From Bacteroidetes bacterium RIFCSPLOWO2_12_FULL_35_15 (GTDB taxonomy: Bacteria; Bacteroidota; Bacteroidia; 2-12-FULL-35-15): a DNA stretch of 64,000 bases. The position numbers were made by a program, and so were the translations under genes. The notes below the pieces were generated by a model. The model was not told where the DNA came from. It saw only the letters and a program-made list of their open reading frames with translations, and did not search any database. The stretch is taken from NCBI GenBank assembly GCA_001769385.1, contig MEPB01000019.1:62001-126000 (forward strand), read 5' to 3'. This document shows, piece by piece, positions 60,302-64,000 of this stretch. How positions within the stretch are numbered: the first letter of the stretch is position 1; each line of letters starts with the position of its first letter.

Positions 60302-60718
60302 ATGGGAAATAAATTCAAAGAACAAGCAAAAGCGGAAGAGCCTAAAAAAACTGAAAATCCTGTAAAGGAAAGTAAGGTGGTGCGCTCTGTTGCTAATGTG
60401 GTGAGTGGAAGTTTCCTTTCAAAAGAAACTACGCTTAAAAATTTACCATTCATTGTTTTTTTGTCTTTCCTCGCTATATGTTACATCGCTAATGGATATT
60501 ATGCTGATGACCAGGTACGGAAAGTAAATCGGTTGACAAATGAAATTAAAGAATTAAGAACTCAATATATAGTTGTAAAAGATTCATTAGTAATAAAAAG
60601 TAAACAAACAGAAGTTGCTAAAGCATTGGCTTTGCAAGAAACTGGAATAAAGGAGTCGGTGGTGTCTCCTAAAAAAATTTTAGTAAAAACAGTTAACCCA
60701 ACTCCTCAAAAAGATTAA
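60302..60718 (+). CDS. ftsL: Cell division protein FtsL-like
   Basis: A 138-residue bitopic protein: a basic, Glu/Lys-rich cytoplasmic N-terminus (~1-45), one membrane helix (~50-66, FIVFLSFLAICYIANGY), and a periplasmic coiled-coil segment (VRKVNRLTNEIKELRTQYIV, then KQTEVAKALALQETGI). The family is poorly conserved; the position between rsmH and ftsI and the topology fit FtsL of the FtsQLB divisome complex. The sequence by itself would not prove it. The stop is followed 5 bp later by the ftsI TTG. Confidence 0.82.
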   Translation: MGNKFKEQAKAEEPKKTENPVKESKVVRSVANVVSGSFLSKETTLKNLPFIVFLSFLAICYIANGYYADDQVRKVNRLTNEIKELRTQYIVVKDSLVIKSKQTEVAKALALQETGIKESVVSPKKILVKTVNPTPQKD

Positions 60719-60723
60719 GATAA

Positions 60724-62844
60724 TTGGAAGTTAAAAAAGACATACTGTGGCGTGTATATCTCATATATTTTATTATATGTCTTTTTGGTGTCGCTATTAT
60801 TTCCAAAATCTGTATCATCCAATTTGTAGATGGTGATAAATACAGGGCACAAGCAGAAAGCTTTTTAACCAAGTTTTTCGATATCGAAGCCGTTCGTGGA
60901 AATATTTATGATGCAAATGGAAGTTTGCTGGCTACTTCATTGCCTTATTATGAAGTTGGTATGGATGTAAATACGGATGCAATTACTCAGGAAATTTTTG
61001 AGGGGAATGTTGATTCATTATCAATGTGTTTATCAAATTTATTTAATGATAAATCCTGGAAAGAATATAGGAAGGGTTTGATAAAAGCTCGCAAAGATGG
61101 TGACAGGTGGGTGCTTTTGCAGAAAGATGTTTCTTATACCAATCTACAAAAAATGAAAAAATTCCCGATTCTCCGCAAAGGAAAAAATCGTGGAGGATTC
61201 GTATATGAACAAACAAATAAGAGAGAACGGCCTTTTCAATTTCTTGCTGCACGTACCATCGGCAAGTTAAATGATAACGGAACGGGAAAATCGTATGGTA
61301 TGGAAGTGGCTTTCAATAATTATCTAGAGGGGGTAAAAGGTCATTGTTGGAAGAAAAAAATTGCCGGCAATGTTTGGAGATCGATTAATGATGAAAATGA
61401 AGTTGATCCGGAAGATGGAGATGATATTGTTTCTACGATTGATATTAATGTTCAGGATGTTGCTGAAAATTCTTTAATGAATTGCTTGAAAAAACATGGT
61501 GCCGATCATGGTTGTTTGGTATTAATGGAAATTAAAACAGGTGAAGTTATTGCAATTGCAAATCTTACCCGAAATAACAAAGATACTTCCATGTATCTGG
61601 AAAATTTAAACTATGCAGTAGGTAAAGGAACTGTTCCCGGCTCCACATTTAAGTTGGCTTCCCTTGTTGCCGTAATGGAAGATTTTAATGTGAAGCTTGA
61701 TGAAATAGTTGATATCGGAAATGGTGTTTGCTTTTACAGTGATGCAAAAGTGAGCGATTCACATCATCCTGAGAAAAGTAAAATCACTGTTCAGGAAGTT
61801 TTTGAGCAATCGTCAAATGTTGGAGTTACAAAAATTATTACACGATATTATGCAAAAGATCCTCAAAAATACATTGATCGTTTGTATAAAATGAATTTGA
61901 ATTTGCCTTTAGAGGTCAGTATTCCGGGAGAAGCAAATCCATATATAAAAAACACACAAGATAAAACATGGTCAAAAATTTCATTGCCTTGGATCAGTTA
62001 TGGATATGAATCGAGAATTACTCCTTTGCAGATCTTGAACTTTTATAGTGCAATTGCAAACAATGGAAAAATGATGCGCCCAATGTTTGTAAAAGAAATT
62101 CGCAATAGAGGGAAGACTACAAAAATATTTGAACCAGAAGTTATTAATCCATCCATCTGTTCTCAAAGTACAGTCAATAAAGCCAAGTTAATGATGGAAG
62201 GTGTTGTGTCAAGAGGAACCGGAAAAAGTTTGAAGTCAGCGAACTATCAAATTGCCGGCAAAACTGGAACTGCACAAATGGGCATTGTAAATGGGAAAAT
62301 GACATATCAAGCTTCATTTGTTGGTTATTTCCCGGCAGATAATCCAAAGTATTCATGCATTGTTGTAATTAGTGCCCCTAGCGGTGATGCTTACTATGGT
62401 GGTGTTGTAGCTGGTCCTGTATTTAAAGATGTAGCTGATAAAGTATATTCCACAAGTCTGGAGATTCATAAAGAAATAAATGCCAAGCAAGCATCATTCG
62501 CAGTGAAGGCTCCAGCGGTAAAAAATGGTTCTCAAAAAGAAATAAAAAATGTATTAAACAAACTGAAAATAAAAAATCTTTCACTGGATCAAAAAGCTGA
62601 TTGGGTTTCAACATCATTGATAGATTCTTCTTCTATTAAATTATCATCACAAAGTATTGAGAATGATTTAAAGAAAAATATTGTTCCTGATTTAAGAGGA
62701 ATGACAGCAAGAGATGCTTTATTTCTATTAGAACCAAAAGGATTGAGAGTAAAAATTATCGGTAGTGGAGCTGTTTCAACACAGTCAATTCAAGCAGGAG
62801 CAACTTTTATTAAAGGGACACAAATTATTTTGCAATTGATTTAA
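60724..62844 (+). CDS. ftsI: Division-specific penicillin-binding protein (FtsI/PBP3)
   Basis: A 706-residue class B penicillin-binding protein, the septal transpeptidase. An N-terminal membrane helix (YLIYFIICLFGVAIISKICI) precedes a dimerisation domain (RGNIYDANGSLLATSLPYYE) and the transpeptidase domain with all three motifs: S-x-x-K (GSTFKLAS), S-x-N (EQSSNVG) and K-T-G (AGKTGTAQMG). A C-terminal PASTA domain (PDLRGMTARDALFLLEPKGL) ends the protein. Start is TTG at 60724: an in-frame TAA lies immediately before it, and the next ATG is far inside. Its TAA overlaps the murE ATG. Confidence 0.95.
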   Translation: MEVKKDILWRVYLIYFIICLFGVAIISKICIIQFVDGDKYRAQAESFLTKFFDIEAVRGNIYDANGSLLATSLPYYEVGMDVNTDAITQEIFEGNVDSLSMCLSNLFNDKSWKEYRKGLIKARKDGDRWVLLQKDVSYTNLQKMKKFPILRKGKNRGGFVYEQTNKRERPFQFLAARTIGKLNDNGTGKSYGMEVAFNNYLEGVKGHCWKKKIAGNVWRSINDENEVDPEDGDDIVSTIDINVQDVAENSLMNCLKKHGADHGCLVLMEIKTGEVIAIANLTRNNKDTSMYLENLNYAVGKGTVPGSTFKLASLVAVMEDFNVKLDEIVDIGNGVCFYSDAKVSDSHHPEKSKITVQEVFEQSSNVGVTKIITRYYAKDPQKYIDRLYKMNLNLPLEVSIPGEANPYIKNTQDKTWSKISLPWISYGYESRITPLQILNFYSAIANNGKMMRPMFVKEIRNRGKTTKIFEPEVINPSICSQSTVNKAKLMMEGVVSRGTGKSLKSANYQIAGKTGTAQMGIVNGKMTYQASFVGYFPADNPKYSCIVVISAPSGDAYYGGVVAGPVFKDVADKVYSTSLEIHKEINAKQASFAVKAPAVKNGSQKEIKNVLNKLKIKNLSLDQKADWVSTSLIDSSSIKLSSQSIENDLKKNIVPDLRGMTARDALFLLEPKGLRVKIIGSGAVSTQSIQAGATFIKGTQIILQLI

Positions 62845-64000
62845 TGAAATTATTAAAAGACATATTATATAAAGCAGGATTAATAGAAGTAGTTGGTTCT
62901 ACCAATATTACGATCAGTGCTATCAGTTTTGATTCAAGAAAAATCGAAAAGGATAGTTTGTTTGTTGCTGTGAGAGGGACATTAAGCGATGGGCATAAAT
63001 ACATCGATGAAACTATTTCAAAAGGTGCAATTGCTATTTTATGTGAAGTGTTCCCAAAGCAAATAAATGAAAATGTAACATACATAAAAGTAAAAGATAC
63101 TACTCTATCATTGGGGATTATTGCAAGTAATTATTTTGATAATCCATCTGAACAACTAAAATTAGTGGGTGTTACAGGTACAAATGGAAAAACAACAACG
63201 GTTACCTTGTTGTTTAATTTATTCAGACTATTAGGATATAAAGTTGGTTTGCTTTCAACTGTAAAAAATCAGATCAATGATGAAATAATTCCCTCAACGC
63301 ATACAACGCCTGACGCAATTCAATTGAATGCATTACTGCGGCAGATGGTAGATAAGGGTTGTACGCACTGTTTTATGGAAGTAAGCTCTCACGCAGTGGT
63401 TCAAAACCGCATTTCAGGAATTCATTTTGTGGGTGGTGTATTTACAAATATTACACATGATCATTTAGATTATCACAAAACATTTGCGGAATATATTAAA
63501 GCAAAGAAATCTTTTTTTGATTCATTAGGAAGTGATGCATTTGCCTTGACTAATAAGGATGACGCGAACGGAGAAGTTATGTTGCAAAATACCCGTGCTT
63601 CAAAACATACCTACTCGCTTCGTTCCATGGCTGATTTTAAATGCAGAGTAGTTGAAAATCAATTCAGTGGTTTGCTTTTAAATATCGAAAATCAAGAAAT
63701 GTGGAGCAAACTAATTGGCAGTTTCAATGCTTATAATTTGTTAGCTGTTTATGCTACAGCGGTGTTGTTGAAAGAAGAGAAATTAAATGTCCTTACCACT
63801 TTAAGTTCATTGAATTCTGTTGAGGGGCGTTTTCAATATGTGAGAAGTGATAATGGAATAATTGGAATTGTAGATTATGCACACACTCCGGATGCATTAC
63901 TAAATGTATTAAAAACAATTGCTGATATCCGTACCGGAAATGAACAAGTAATTACTGTTGTCGGTTGCGGAGGTGATAGAGATTCTGCCAAGAGGCCGAT
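62844..64000 (+). CDS. murE: UDP-MurNAc-tripeptide ligase MurE (3' end outside window)
   Basis: 385 codons are visible. MurE adds the third residue to the peptidoglycan peptide; in this phylum that is normally meso-diaminopimelate. The ATP-binding GVTGTNGKTTT lies at about residues 109-119 and the ATP/sugar segments SSHAV, NITHDHLDYHKTFAEYIKAK (with the carbamylated Lys region) and VDYAHTPDAL are intact. The start ATG shares its A with the ftsI TAA (TAATG). The D-x-N-P motif that selects diaminopimelate falls beyond the right edge. Confidence 0.94.
   Translation, partial: MKLLKDILYKAGLIEVVGSTNITISAISFDSRKIEKDSLFVAVRGTLSDGHKYIDETISKGAIAILCEVFPKQINENVTYIKVKDTTLSLGIIASNYFDNPSEQLKLVGVTGTNGKTTTVTLLFNLFRLLGYKVGLLSTVKNQINDEIIPSTHTTPDAIQLNALLRQMVDKGCTHCFMEVSSHAVVQNRISGIHFVGGVFTNITHDHLDYHKTFAEYIKAKKSFFDSLGSDAFALTNKDDANGEVMLQNTRASKHTYSLRSMADFKCRVVENQFSGLLLNIENQEMWSKLIGSFNAYNLLAVYATAVLLKEEKLNVLTTLSSLNSVEGRFQYVRSDNGIIGIVDYAHTPDALLNVLKTIADIRTGNEQVITVVGCGGDRDSAKRP

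Overview
This AT-rich window comes from a Bacteroidota chromosome. Evidence for this is the type IX secretion (T9SS) block porV-porU-porP/sprF-like-gldJ, several secreted proteins with T9SS C-terminal sorting domains, a TTTG-N19-TAnnTTTG promoter in front of efp, and lack of clear Shine-Dalgarno sequences. I cannot name the genus. No rRNA, tRNA or CRISPR array was seen.

Layout. 1-5500 is an accessory island: the end of an RHS polymorphic toxin with a papain-like tip, a probable immunity gene, displaced RHS fragments in opposite orientations, a DUF922 metallopeptidase-like gene, a tyrosine recombinase whose start may be frameshifted in an A8 tract, nested inverted repeats and a degenerate 21-bp tandem repeat array. 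5603-10904 holds an FN3-like protein, an LRR-TPR protein, a TPR protein and a T9SS cargo. 11091-28411 is dominated by formate metabolism: two different molybdenum formate dehydrogenases with diaphorase subunits, fdhD and fhs, separated by six small envelope or accessory genes (one a cold-shock domain behind a signal peptide). 28768-31663 carries efp, an lpxD paralogue and a SpoIIE-type phosphatase. 31660-38012 is a surface polysaccharide cluster (Wzy/ligase-like, two Wzz-like, flippase, glycosyltransferase). 38042-39643 looks like an inserted segment with a T9SS cargo gene, bracketed by direct repeats of the ispF 3' end. 39642-48246 holds ispF and the T9SS block. Near 50470 a beta-propeller T9SS-type protein and a rubrerythrin gene, both truncated, are joined. 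51156-58540 carries an outer-membrane protein, a DsbD-like reductase, two small unknowns, tilS and pabB. 58760-64000 is the start of the dcw cluster (MraZ boxes, mraZ, rsmH, ftsL, ftsI, murE cut by the window edge).

How it fits together. The formate genes would feed electrons from formate to NAD (one complex possibly also to ferredoxin) and put formate into the tetrahydrofolate pool; FdhD supplies sulfur to the molybdenum cofactor. PorU and PorV process and shuttle the CTD-bearing cargo proteins. Intergenic regions carry several dispersed palindromic elements, including a two-copy MITE-like family, which together with the RHS fragments, the fused truncated genes and the flanking direct repeats suggest recent local rearrangement. 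The most noteworthy items are the RHS tip/immunity pair with its inverted tip cassette and recombinase, the dual formate dehydrogenases, the secreted cold-shock domain, the MITE-like family and the truncated-gene junction.
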